Positions 5,689 to 5,821 of a DNA stretch of 5,821 nucleotides are shown piece after piece (the stretch's first letter is position 1; each line of letters opens with the position of its first letter). The DNA lies in the NCBI GenBank assembly GCA_028865585.1, contig JAGWJU010000091.1:1-5821 (forward strand), given 5' to 3'. The stretch comes from Elusimicrobiota bacterium. Its GTDB lineage: Bacteria; Elusimicrobiota; Elusimicrobia; UBA1565; UBA9628. The position numbers and the translations under genes are program-made. The notes under the pieces were generated by a model. It worked only from the letters and a program-made list of their open reading frames with translations. It was not told the origin of the DNA and made no database searches.

Positions 5689-5821
5689 TTCGGCCTGCGC
5701 CCGGCGCCGTAGCGGCAGATTTTGCCGCCCGCGCGGCCGCTGGCGATGATGTCCAGGTGCTGAGAGACGTCGTTGAGCGGCACTTTCCCCGGACGCCAGA
5801 ACTGCACCACGGTCATCGGCT
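5685..5821 (-). CDS. Unrecognised protein, C-terminal 44 codons, minus strand
   Basis: A minus-strand frame is open from the right window edge to TAA (complement of 5685-5687). The visible end includes VVQFWRPGKVPLNDVSQHL, followed by DIIASGRAGGKICRYGAG and a final RRPN. Nearly all its codons (about 39 of 44) end in G or C, as in the neighbouring genes, and the residue mix looks like a folded protein, so I judge it coding rather than chance. I cannot assign a family from this fragment. It converges on the 138-residue gene, and the two stop codons share bases. The start and any domain signature lie beyond the window. Confidence 0.6.
   Translation of the reverse strand, partial: PMTVVQFWRPGKVPLNDVSQHLDIIASGRAGGKICRYGAGRRPN

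Noticed and set aside
5700..5720. GC-rich inverted bases after the 138-residue gene as a terminator
   Set aside because: They lie within the likely minus-strand coding frame, no T-run follows, and such short GC palindromes are common in this sequence.

Overview
The window is a GC-rich, gene-dense bacterial stretch with almost no non-coding DNA. It holds eight complete forward genes and two partial ones: the 3' end of panB on the left, and the 3' end of an unrecognised minus-strand gene on the right. A lauroyl/myristoyl acyltransferase-like protein (LpxL/HtrB family) suggests a diderm, Gram-negative-type bacterium. High GC, separate CoaC and CoaB proteins and a type III pantothenate kinase do not fix the phylum. 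Elusimicrobiota or another deep-branching diderm group is a guess from overall style only.

Left half (1-2903): a pantothenate/coenzyme A block in the order panB-panC-coaC-coaB-coaX. Every junction overlaps (4, 14, 4 and 26 nt), so this is very probably one transcript with coupled translation. Together the genes cover ketopantoate formation (PanB), pantoate + beta-alanine ligation (PanC), pantothenate phosphorylation (CoaX), cysteine ligation (CoaB) and decarboxylation to 4'-phosphopantetheine (CoaC). The ketopantoate reductase (PanE or equivalent), PanD, CoaD and CoaE are not in view.

Middle (2904-3133): the only real spacer, 77 nt, leads to a 50-codon gene with a strong Shine-Dalgarno. Its product has a C-x14-C-x14-C-x2-H pattern resembling a minimal zinc-binding module. 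One base later the LpxL-like acyltransferase begins.

Right half (3135-5821): lpxL-like overlaps rhlE (DEAD-box RNA helicase) by 4 nt. After 14 nt comes a 138-residue protein with four cysteines, preceded by a near-perfect Shine-Dalgarno. Its stop codon overlaps the stop of a convergent minus-strand gene that runs off the window.

I see no mobile element, CRISPR array, tRNA/rRNA or convincing terminator. The core genes are ordinary. The parts least explained by known families are the two small cysteine-bearing proteins and the unrecognised minus-strand gene.
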